A stretch of 64,000 nt of DNA, taken from positions 1 to 64,000 of the forward strand of contig NZ_JMPJ01000017.1 in the NCBI RefSeq assembly GCF_000735345.1, given 5' to 3'. Below are positions 40,320 to 46,951 of this stretch, piece by piece (the first letter of the stretch is position 1; each line of letters opens with the position of its first letter). This DNA is from Ewingella americana ATCC 33852. GTDB lineage: Bacteria > Pseudomonadota > Gammaproteobacteria > Enterobacterales > Enterobacteriaceae. The notes under the pieces are model-generated. The model was not told the origin of the DNA and did not search any database. It saw only the letters and a list, made by a program, of their open reading frames with translations. The position numbers and the translations under genes are program-made.

Positions 40320-40730
40320 CTACAGGCGGTACTCTCCGGCCGCTTCCGGCTGATACAATAACTCTAACACCTTAACCAGACTCTCTTTGCCATTCGGCAT
40401 GGTCCAGGTGATGCTGCTACCCACGCGCAGGCCCAGCAGAGCGGCACCTAGCGGAGCCATCACTGACAGCTGCTCATCGGTATCTTTCAACGCCGCCGGG
40501 TAAACCAGCGTGCGCACATGTTCTTCGCCTTCGTTGCCTTCCGTGAAGCGTACCTTACTGTTCATCGTCACGACGTCGGCAGGTATCTCCTGCGGCGGCA
40601 GGATTTCAGCGCGATCCAGTTCATCGTTCAATGCCTCAGCCACCGGGCCGCTGGCGTAAGCCGCCTGCGCCAGTAAGGTATCTAAACGTTCTGCATCAAG
40701 CTCGTTGATGGTCAGGGTCGGTTTGCTCAT
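40320..40730 (-). CDS. rnk: nucleoside diphosphate kinase regulator Rnk
   Basis: 136-aa GreA/GreB-related protein that binds RNA polymerase and, in E. coli, influences nucleoside diphosphate kinase levels. A short N-terminal coiled coil (about residues 1-45) leads to the FKBP-like GreA C-terminal domain, including [21 protein letters not shown]. The start at 40730 ([12 protein letters not shown]) matches E. coli Rnk; a 19-codon longer reading is unlikely. It converges with cybC. Confidence 0.95.
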   Translation of the reverse strand: MSKPTLTINELDAERLDTLLAQAAYASGPVAEALNDELDRAEILPPQEIPADVVTMNSKVRFTEGNEGEEHVRTLVYPAALKDTDEQLSVMAPLGAALLGLRVGSSITWTMPNGKESLVKVLELLYQPEAAGEYRL

Positions 40731-40807
40731 AGCATTTTTCCTATTTCCTTCTGAGTCGCCATCGCAAGCGATGGTGTAGGGTGGCATGGTTGCCGATTGT
40801 CAAAAAG

Positions 40808-40847
40808 CAACACCCCCGCGCAAAAGCGCAGGGGTGTTGGCGTTTTT
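40808..40847 (+). terminator. strong terminator isolating the accessory cluster
   Basis: CAACACCCC pairs with GGGGTGTTG around an inner CGCGC/GCGC stem and AAAA loop, and GCGTTTTTT follows on the plus strand. On the minus strand CTTTTTG also follows. It would stop any transcript coming from cybC before the gene at 41141. Confidence 0.85.
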
Positions 40848-41020
40848 TAAATTTCTCATCTGATACTAGGCAGAGATAGCGCAAAATGGAAGGGCTAACC
40901 TTTCATTCGTCACTACTAAAACGCCTAAAGGCAGTGAAATACCCTGAACCCTCGCCGTCTGATAGCGGTATCCCCAGATTAATCCCAGTTTTGAGAATGT
41001 GATCCGCTTAGGTCACTGCA

Positions 41021-41040
41021 TTTCCACTTTGAACTGGAAA
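41021..41040 (+). promoter_or_regulatory. inverted repeat, possible operator of the accessory operon
   Basis: TTTCCA and TGGAAA are perfect inverted copies with an 8-base spacer, 100 bases upstream of the first gene. It is a candidate binding site for the PRD regulator at 48272-50191, a guess based only on position and symmetry. Confidence 0.35.
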
Positions 41041-41140
41041 AAAACCGTCTACACAGGAAATGCCCACGGGGTTAGGGTAAAGACAGATGAAATAAACGCG
41101 CTTTTTTAGCATTGCACGGCAAGGAGAGGGGTAACCGCGA

Positions 41141-41488
41141 GTGAATAACGGAACCGCATCTGTTAATACGGCAGGGCAAATTGGTTTGGAAGACGCAGAA
41201 GCAACCACAGAGAAAGTGTTAAAAGATATTCAGGTGATGTTGAATGCCGAAAATATCTATACCAATGATGTCCAGCAGCAGATGTTAGCCTCGCACGTTA
41301 AGGCAATGGTATTACGCTCAATTACTGGCGAACCATTACCCGAGGTTGAAAAAGAGCTGTTTGACGAAATCTCTGCGGAGTCAATGCGAATGGCGGAGCG
41401 AGTTGTCGACCTGTTCGGCAATTTACCTATCGAAGAGGCTTATTTACTCTCGGTACATTTTGAAGTCGCAAAAGACAACAATTCTTAA
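41141..41488 (+). CDS. stand-alone PRD domain protein
   Basis: 115-aa soluble protein made of a single PTS regulation domain with no DNA- or RNA-binding part. The two phosphorylatable histidines of a PRD are present: H52 in LASHVKAMVLRS and H106 in EEAYLLSVHFEVAK. It starts with GTG at 41141 after GGAGAGGGG. It is first in the accessory operon, 39 bases before the SFCGS gene. I recall TIGRFAM/Pfam families naming this neighbourhood after Enterococcus faecalis EF_0829-EF_0839, with this protein as the EF_0829 type. It may sense PTS phosphorylation and act on the transporter or regulator; no function is established. Confidence 0.85.
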   Translation: MNNGTASVNTAGQIGLEDAEATTEKVLKDIQVMLNAENIYTNDVQQQMLASHVKAMVLRSITGEPLPEVEKELFDEISAESMRMAERVVDLFGNLPIEEAYLLSVHFEVAKDNNS

Positions 41489-41527
41489 CGATTTATATTT
41501 CACACAATTTATCTGGAGAAAGAACTC

Positions 41528-41893
41528 ATGGGACAAATTACCGTTGTTATCGGCGACCGTTTAGGGAAAGGCCAGAAAGTTGCAGCAGGCGTAGAAGCCG
41601 CAGGTGGCAAGGCTATCGTTGTGCCGGGTGTGGCCGCTGACATGAAATTAGGCGACGTGATGAAAGCAGAAAATGCCACCTTCGGCATCTCTTTCTGCGG
41701 CAGTGGCGGCGCGGGCGCAATTACTGCGCAAACCAAATACGGATATAAAGCAAAATATGGAATGCGCTCTGTGGATGAAGGCGTAACTGCAATTAACGAA
41801 GGTTGTAATGTATTAGGTTTCGGATTTATGGATAAAGAAGAGCTGGGTCAACGTCTGGTTGAAGCTTATATCAAGAAATTCGGCCAGCCGTAA
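41528..41893 (+). CDS. glycine-rich SFCGS family protein
   Basis: 121-aa soluble alpha/beta protein of the SFCGS family, named for FGISFCGSGGAGAI (C57). Function is unknown. The pattern resembles RpiB/LacAB sugar-phosphate isomerases: an N-terminal IGD after the first strand, CGSG at the catalytic-cysteine loop, and CNVLGFG exactly 43 residues from C57 to the last Gly, the same spacing as CGTG to NVLAFG in E. coli RpiB as I recall it. The ring-opening His99 of RpiB would align with N90, so classical isomerase activity is unlikely. RBS GGAGAAA precedes the ATG. It is translationally coupled to DUF4312 (TAATG overlap). Confidence 0.88.
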   Translation: MGQITVVIGDRLGKGQKVAAGVEAAGGKAIVVPGVAADMKLGDVMKAENATFGISFCGSGGAGAITAQTKYGYKAKYGMRSVDEGVTAINEGCNVLGFGFMDKEELGQRLVEAYIKKFGQP

Positions 41894-42189
41894 TGAAACA
41901 ACAATTAACCACCACCGTTCGGGTTGAAGGAAAAGGCGAAAATAAGGCCGCCGCCTTTTCTGCCGCGCTGAGTCAGGTGCAAAGAACCGTTCTTAAATCT
42001 ACGAATAATATCTTGCTGCGAATTGAACCGCAGGACGTCAAGGTGATCACCGCAGAAGAGACGGTAAGAAAGGAAAAGTTCCTGTTCTTTTTTCTGGCCA
42101 GAGAAAGGAAGAGTTATTACTTAGTGCTCGATATTACCGTCAATATGACTGTAATTGAGACTGACAAGGTAGTTTTTGTCACTAAATAA
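41893..42189 (+). CDS. DUF4312 family protein
   Basis: 98-aa protein without signal peptide or clear membrane segment. It starts in the TAATG overlap with the SFCGS gene, so the two are made in a fixed ratio. The N-terminal half is a polar helix region (ENKAAAFSAALSQVQR). The C-terminal half is strand-rich with an aromatic patch KEKFLFFFLARERKSYYLVL. The family occurs only in this kind of neighbourhood to my knowledge, and no activity is known. The consistent linkage to DUF4311 and DUF4310 suggests a cytoplasmic component of one transport complex. Confidence 0.85.
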   Translation: MKQQLTTTVRVEGKGENKAAAFSAALSQVQRTVLKSTNNILLRIEPQDVKVITAEETVRKEKFLFFFLARERKSYYLVLDITVNMTVIETDKVVFVTK

Positions 42190-42190
42190 G

Positions 42191-42231
42191 GAGCCGCTGA
42201 GTCAGGAATTAATATTCCTGATAAAAGGCTC
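42191..42231 (+). promoter_or_regulatory. two-tier intercistronic hairpin (DUF4312 / DUF4311)
   Basis: TCAGGAAT and ATTCCTGA pair around TAAT. An outer pair, GAGCC with GGCTC, encloses it. There is no T-run, so an mRNA-processing or stability element between the soluble and membrane genes is more likely than a terminator. Confidence 0.55.
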
Positions 42232-42266
42232 TAAAAACGTTAGCTATAAATGACAAGGATATACTG

Positions 42267-43043
42267 ATGTTTTTAATTATCTTATTTAAGTCGCTTATTA
42301 TCGGCGGATTGGTCGGCGTGGGCGTAGGTGCAGGTGCTGCACGTATGTTTCACGCGCCAAGCGTGCAAGGGATGGGGGCTTTTCGTACTCTTGGGGAATT
42401 AAATTCCTGTGAAGGCGATCCAGCTTCGCATTTCTCTTTCGGTTTAGGCTTCTTCTTCAACGCCTGGGCGTCTTCTGTCGCAGCAGGTTCCTTCACACAA
42501 GACGTCGACCACCGCATTATTCCTCACTGGGCCGCAGCCTCGTTGATGGTGAAAAACCGCAACGTGTCTGAAACCCTGCACGATCCGCGCAAGATGGCCA
42601 TCGCCGGTGCTGTTATCGGCATGATTGTCGTCGCGTTCCTCAACACCACCGCCTCCGCCGTACCGGCAGCCTTGCAGGTTACCGCGGTCAAAGTGCTGGT
42701 GCCTGCCGCTAACCTGTTGGTTAACACCGTCATGCCGGTGATTTTCTGGCTGGCAGCGATTGACGCAGGCCGCCGCTCCGGCTTCTGGGCCACCATCTTC
42801 GGTGGTTTGGCACAGATGATCATGGGTAACGCCGTGCCGGGTCTGGTACTGGGTATCTTGATTGGTAAAGGCGTCGAAGAGGGCGGCTGGAACCATGTGA
42901 CCAAGGTGATGATGGCGGCAATTATTGCGCTGTTCGTGCTCAGCGGGTTCTTCCGCGGTTTCGATGTGAAATTGCTTCAGTCCTTCATGTTGGATGTTCC
43001 GGCATGGTTGAACGGCATTCACAACTCTCTTAGCGGCAAGTAA
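42267..43043 (+). CDS. DUF4311 family integral membrane protein
   Basis: 258-aa polytopic protein. Hydrophobic segments lie near residues 2-24, 55-75, 109-128, 140-164, 172-200 and 212-230. A conserved-looking polar stretch, GELNSCEGDPASHFSFGLG (residues 43-61), and TQDVDHRIIPHW (78-89) could line a substrate site. The gene lies just before DUF4310, and the pair looks like the two membrane subunits of a transporter. It has none of the EIIC signatures I know, and no ABC ATPase is present. Function unknown; a role in sugar-acid uptake is inferred only from the neighbouring enzymes. Confidence 0.87.
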   Translation: MFLIILFKSLIIGGLVGVGVGAGAARMFHAPSVQGMGAFRTLGELNSCEGDPASHFSFGLGFFFNAWASSVAAGSFTQDVDHRIIPHWAAASLMVKNRNVSETLHDPRKMAIAGAVIGMIVVAFLNTTASAVPAALQVTAVKVLVPAANLLVNTVMPVIFWLAAIDAGRRSGFWATIFGGLAQMIMGNAVPGLVLGILIGKGVEEGGWNHVTKVMMAAIIALFVLSGFFRGFDVKLLQSFMLDVPAWLNGIHNSLSGK

Positions 43044-43052
43044 CAGGGGATT

Positions 43053-43706
43053 ATGACAATGGAAGAACAAGCCAAAAGTGGTTTTTGGTACGCCGAGTGG
43101 TCGTTCCCGATCTTCGTCGGATTACTCTCCTCCGGGGTATTTGCCGGTACGCACATGTACTACCTGTACGGCATCGGTGCCTTTAACGAAGTCGCCTTCG
43201 TGTCAATGCTGCGTTCCGGCATGGATACCGGGGTGTATGGCGCAGTAGCCGCCTTCGGCGCGAGCTTCTTGTTCGCCCGTATTATCGAAGGCTCGCTGGT
43301 CGGTATTCTTGATATCGGCGGCGCTATCCAGACGGGTATCGGGTTAGGGGTTCCGGCGATTCTGCTGGGCGCTGGCATCGTGTTCCCGGTGGCCAACTTC
43401 GCGGCGTCTCTGGTGACTGGCCTGATTCTGGGGCTGGCGGTGGGTTACATCATCATTCTGGCGCGTAAATTTACCATCAACCAGAGTAACTCGACCTACG
43501 GCGCAGACGTCATGATGGGCGCGGGTAACGCCTCAGGCCGCTTCCTCGGCCCGTTGATTATCCTCTCCGCAATGGCGGCTTCAATTCCAATCGGTCTGGG
43601 TTCATTGCTCGGCGCGCTGGTGTTCTACATCTGGCAGAAACCGATCACCGGCGGCGCTATTTTGGGCGCGATGATCCTCGGGGCAATTTTCCCGGTATCA
43701 CTGTAA
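43053..43706 (+). CDS. DUF4310 family integral membrane protein
   Basis: 217-aa very hydrophobic protein with about six membrane segments (near residues 16-40, 60-80, 86-110, 113-137, 163-190 and 197-216). A polar loop TINQSNSTYGADVMMGAGNA (141-160) separates the halves. It follows DUF4311 by 9 bases, with ATG at 43053 or, two codons later, 43059. The glycine-rich repeats resemble channel or carrier cores, but I cannot place it in a known transporter family. It is expected to form the membrane complex with DUF4311. Confidence 0.87.
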   Translation: MTMEEQAKSGFWYAEWSFPIFVGLLSSGVFAGTHMYYLYGIGAFNEVAFVSMLRSGMDTGVYGAVAAFGASFLFARIIEGSLVGILDIGGAIQTGIGLGVPAILLGAGIVFPVANFAASLVTGLILGLAVGYIIILARKFTINQSNSTYGADVMMGAGNASGRFLGPLIILSAMAASIPIGLGSLLGALVFYIWQKPITGGAILGAMILGAIFPVSL

Positions 43707-43747
43707 AGAGTATCGCTGTAGTAGAAAGCAATAAAACGAGTTAAATC

Positions 43748-43775
43748 AGGCGTCGGCGGCTCGCCGCTGACGCCT
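43748..43775 (+). promoter_or_regulatory. strong intercistronic hairpin (transport genes / enzyme genes)
   Basis: AGGCGTCGGCGGC and GCCGCTGACGCCT form a 13-bp stem with one wobble pair and a 2-base loop region. It is followed by AAAAG, not by T residues. It marks the border between the membrane genes and the amidohydrolase gene. Confidence 0.6.
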
Positions 43776-43838
43776 AAAAGCAGGACAGAACGGGTCGGGT
43801 GGCCACTGTAACTGCCCTGCGTTAACGGAGAATGGCGT

Positions 43839-44975
43839 ATGTTGTATGACCTGATAATCCGACAGGCAAAAAGCTCAGACGGCAGCTTGACGGATATTGC
43901 AATTCACGACGGTAAAATCGCCGCCATCGGCCAGCTGGATCCCAGCGTCAGCGCCAAACAGATCCTCGAGCTACAGGGCAAGGTTTTCGCCAGCGCCGGG
44001 TGGATCGACTCTCATGTTCACTGTTATAGCAAATCGCCGATTTATCACGACGAGCCGGACTTAGTCGGCGTCGCCAGCGGCGTCACCACGGTTATTGATG
44101 CAGGCAGCACCGGCGCGAACGACGTCGATGACTTCTACCAGTTGACCCGTCAGGCCAAAACCAACGTCTTTGCTTTCCTCAATATCGCCCGCACCGGCAT
44201 CGTGACCCAAAACGAGCTGGCGGACATGGAGCAAATCGACAAAGTGGGCGTGCGCGAATCTATCGCCCGCAACCCCGGCTTTATCATCGGTATCAAAGCT
44301 CGCATGAGCAGCAGCGTGGTGGGCAAAAATGGCATTAAGCCGCTGAACCGCGCCAAAGAGATCCAGCAGGAAAACGACGACCTGCCGCTGATGGTGCACA
44401 TTGGCAATAACCCGCCAAATCTGGATGAAATCGCCGATCTACTGACTTCCGGCGACATCATCACCCACTGCTACAACGGCAAACCCAACCGCATTTTATC
44501 GCCTGAGGGCGTGCTGCGTGATTCGATTAAACGCGCTCTGAGCCGCGGCGTGCGCCTCGACGTCGGCCACGGCAGCGCCAGCTTTAGCTTTGAAGTGGCC
44601 CAGTTGGCCATTCAGCAAGGCATTTTGCCGCACACCATCAGCTCCGATATTTACTGCCGCAACCGCGTCAACGGCCCGGTCCACAGTCTGGCGGCGGTGA
44701 TGTCTAAATTCTTTACCGTCGGCATGACGTTAGAACAGGTGATTGATTGCGTCACCGCTAACGCCGCCGACGCGCTTCGCCTGCCGTCAAAAGGACGCCT
44801 CGAAGTCGGTGCCGACGCTGACCTGACGCTGTTTGAGATCCAACACGCGCCGAAAGTCTTCCTCGACTCCGAAGGCCAGTCAGTGACCGGCGAACACCAT
44901 CTGATCCCACTGGCCGCCGTGGTCGCTGGCGTCACCCTATTAACTGATGAAGGGAAATCAAATCATGTCTTCTAA
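43839..44975 (+). CDS. amidohydrolase/deacetylase family metallohydrolase
   Basis: 378-aa cytoplasmic enzyme of the amidohydrolase superfamily. Metal ligands are visible: H59 and H61 (WIDSHVHCY), K153 (IGIKARMSSS, probably carboxylated), H187 (LMVHIGNN), H210 (IITHCYNG) and D270 (TISSDIYCRN), the binuclear pattern of dihydroorotase/isoaspartyl dipeptidase relatives. In this neighbourhood it probably removes an N-acyl group from an amino-sugar acid before deamination, or opens a cyclic amide. Start at 43839 ATG after GGAGAATGG. Its last 11 bases overlap the next gene. Confidence 0.88.
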   Translation: MLYDLIIRQAKSSDGSLTDIAIHDGKIAAIGQLDPSVSAKQILELQGKVFASAGWIDSHVHCYSKSPIYHDEPDLVGVASGVTTVIDAGSTGANDVDDFYQLTRQAKTNVFAFLNIARTGIVTQNELADMEQIDKVGVRESIARNPGFIIGIKARMSSSVVGKNGIKPLNRAKEIQQENDDLPLMVHIGNNPPNLDEIADLLTSGDIITHCYNGKPNRILSPEGVLRDSIKRALSRGVRLDVGHGSASFSFEVAQLAIQQGILPHTISSDIYCRNRVNGPVHSLAAVMSKFFTVGMTLEQVIDCVTANAADALRLPSKGRLEVGADADLTLFEIQHAPKVFLDSEGQSVTGEHHLIPLAAVVAGVTLLTDEGKSNHVF

Positions 44976-46092
44976 TGCCGATCTCTACGAAAAATATAAA
45001 TTAAAACAAGTTATTAACGCTTCAGGCCGTATGACCGCACTGGGCGTGTCTACCCCGCGCCCGGAAGTGGCTGACGTGGTGAATACGGGCCTGAATCACT
45101 ACTTCGAAATGAAGGATTTGGTCAATAAAACCGGGGCTTACATCGCCAAGCTGCTGAATGTCGAAAACGCCGTGGTGGTTTCCTGCGCCTCGGCGGGGAT
45201 TGCTCAGTCAGTCGCCGCCGTGATCATCAAAGACAACGCCTGGCTGCTGGAAAACCTGCACGCCGCGCCGCTGGAAGTGCCGCACGACATCGTGCTGCCG
45301 AAAGGCCACAACGTGAACTTCGGCGCGCCGGTCGGCACCATGGTCACCATGGGGGGCGGCAAAATTGTTGAAGCCGGTTATGCCAACGAATGCTCCGCTG
45401 CCCAGCTGGCTGCCTGCATTACACCGCGCACCGCCGCCATTCTGTACATCAAATCGCACCACTCGGTACAAAAAAGCATTCTCTCGGTGGAAGAAGCCGC
45501 CGCCGTGGCGCAGCAGCACAACCTGCCGCTGATAGTCGATGCCGCCGCCGAAGAGGACCTGACCTGCTACTACAACATGGGCGCAACGCTGGTGATTTAC
45601 AGCGGCGCGAAGGCCATCGAAGGGCCAACCAGCGGCTTGGTGCTGGGCAAACACCAGTACGTCGAGTGGGTGAAGCAGCAGTCCGGCGGTATTGGCCGCG
45701 CGATGAAAGTCGGCAAAGAGGGCATTCTTGGCTTAACGCAGGCGATTGAAAGCTACATCACCCAGCCGAAAACCACTGGGCAGGAGATGGTGGACAAGAT
45801 GACGCCATTCATCGAAAGCTTGAACCAAATCAACGGCGTGAGTGGCCGCGTGGTGTGGGACAGCGCCGGGCGCGACATTGCGCGCACCGAAATCACCTTC
45901 GACGAAGCCGTGCTGGGCTGGAAAACCAAAGCCATTGTGGAAGCGATGAAAGAGGGCGATATCGCGGTGTACTTCCGTGGTTACCGCGCCAACGAAGGCA
46001 AGATTGAAGTCGACGTGCGCAGCGTGACCCCGCCGCAGTTAGCCATCGTCGCCGAACGTTTCAAACAAATTTTTGATGGAGCAAAAGCATGA
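44965..46092 (+). CDS. dgaE: DgaE-type pyridoxal-phosphate ammonia lyase
   Basis: 375-aa PLP enzyme of the SelA-like fold I family. The cofactor lysine is K216 in VIYSGAKAIEGPTSG, and IVDAAAEED (190-198) carries the pyridine-ring aspartate. Salmonella DgaE removes ammonia from D-glucosaminate-6-phosphate to give 2-keto-3-deoxygluconate-6-phosphate, and this protein is likely to catalyse the same type of step. I chose ATG 44965 with AAGGGA upstream; six extra codons precede it in frame. It overlaps the amidohydrolase gene by 11 bases and dgaF by 4. Exact substrate stereochemistry is uncertain. Confidence 0.88.
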   Translation: MSSNADLYEKYKLKQVINASGRMTALGVSTPRPEVADVVNTGLNHYFEMKDLVNKTGAYIAKLLNVENAVVVSCASAGIAQSVAAVIIKDNAWLLENLHAAPLEVPHDIVLPKGHNVNFGAPVGTMVTMGGGKIVEAGYANECSAAQLAACITPRTAAILYIKSHHSVQKSILSVEEAAAVAQQHNLPLIVDAAAEEDLTCYYNMGATLVIYSGAKAIEGPTSGLVLGKHQYVEWVKQQSGGIGRAMKVGKEGILGLTQAIESYITQPKTTGQEMVDKMTPFIESLNQINGVSGRVVWDSAGRDIARTEITFDEAVLGWKTKAIVEAMKEGDIAVYFRGYRANEGKIEVDVRSVTPPQLAIVAERFKQIFDGAKA

Positions 46093-46829
46093 ACCTGACC
46101 CCGAACTTCTATCGCGATCGCGTGTGTCTGAACGTGCTGGCTGGCTCCAAAGACAATGCCCGCGACATCTACGACGCGGCGCAGGGCCACGTGCTGGTTG
46201 GCGTGCTGTCCAAGAACTATGCCGATGTGCCTTCTGCCGTAGCGGATATGAAAGAGTACGCGTCGCTGATTGAAAACGCCCTGTCCGTCGGGCTTGGCGC
46301 AGGCGACCCGCGCCAGTCGCTGATGGTCAGCCTGATTTCACAGCAGGTTCAGCCTCAGCACGTCAATCAGGTGTTCACCGGCGTCGGCACCAGCCGCGCG
46401 TTGCTGGGCCAGAATGACAGCGTGGTTAACGGCCTTATCTCCCCAACCGGCAAAGTGGGCTGGGTTAAAATCAATACCGGGCCACTGAGCGCCTCGCAGC
46501 CCGACGCCATCGTGCCGGTCGAAACCGCGATTGCGCTGCTCAAAGACATGGGCGGCAGCTCGGTGAAATACTTCCCAATGGGCGGCCTGAAGACCCGTGA
46601 TGAGTTCGCCGCCGTGGCGCGCGCCTGCGCCGAGCACGACTTCTGGCTGGAGCCGACCGGCGGTATCGATCTGGAAAACTTCGAGCCGATCATGGAGATC
46701 GCCCTCGAAGCCGGGGTGAGCAAAGTCATCCCGCACATCTACAGCTCTATTATCGACAGCGCCAGCGGCGACACCCGTCCGGCCGATGTCAGAACCCTGC
46801 TGGCGAGCGTCAAAAAGCTCGTAAGCTGA
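46089..46829 (+). CDS. dgaF: DgaF-type KDGP aldolase
   Basis: 246-aa TIM-barrel aldolase that splits 2-keto-3-deoxy-6-phosphogluconate-like substrates to pyruvate and glyceraldehyde 3-phosphate. K160 in SSVKYFPMGGLK is the probable Schiff-base lysine, at the place of the lysine in KDPG aldolases (KFFP). WLEPTGGIDLENF supplies the phosphate loop. Translation is coupled to dgaE (ATGA overlap). Together with DgaE it completes the conversion of an amino-aldonate phosphate to central metabolites. Confidence 0.9.
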   Translation: MNLTPNFYRDRVCLNVLAGSKDNARDIYDAAQGHVLVGVLSKNYADVPSAVADMKEYASLIENALSVGLGAGDPRQSLMVSLISQQVQPQHVNQVFTGVGTSRALLGQNDSVVNGLISPTGKVGWVKINTGPLSASQPDAIVPVETAIALLKDMGGSSVKYFPMGGLKTRDEFAAVARACAEHDFWLEPTGGIDLENFEPIMEIALEAGVSKVIPHIYSSIIDSASGDTRPADVRTLLASVKKLVS

Positions 46830-46881
46830 GGTTTCTTCTCGTATTCCAATCCGCGCCGTCAGTTCGCTGCACTGTTAAACA

Positions 46882-46909
46882 CCCTGCGTCGCCGTTTTAT
46901 GGCGCAGGG
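46882..46909 (+). promoter_or_regulatory. intercistronic hairpin (dgaF / lactonase)
   Basis: CCCTGC pairs with GCAGGG and, after a three-base bulge, GCC with GGC around GTTTTAT. No T-run follows. It may attenuate or process the message before the lactonase gene. Confidence 0.5.
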
Positions 46910-46951
46910 ATCCCGCGTTTGTCTGGCAATCCCTTTGATTTGAGGAAATGT

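Larger units (their letters stand above)
40731..41140. other. boundary region upstream of the 41.1-50.2 kb cluster
   Basis: 410 bases. It holds the rnk promoter side, the terminator at 40808-40847 and an inverted repeat TTTCCA-N8-TGGAAA at 41021-41040. No gene is visible. I looked for sigma-54, CRP and sigma-70 signals ahead of 41141 and found no convincing match, so the promoter is unassigned. Confidence 0.55.

Noticed and set aside
40999-41017. TGTGATCCGCTTAGGTCAC as a CRP site ahead of the accessory operon
   Set aside because: The half-sites are ten bases apart instead of six, so it does not fit CRP geometry.
40850-41140. Sigma-54 promoter for the accessory operon
   Set aside because: No GG-N10-GC element with the right context was found, and the regulator lacks an AAA+ domain.
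42267-43706. DUF4311 and DUF4310 as ordinary PTS EIIC/EIID subunits
   Set aside because: I could not find the sequence signatures of mannose-, sorbose- or glucitol-type permeases. The resemblance is only in size and hydrophobicity.
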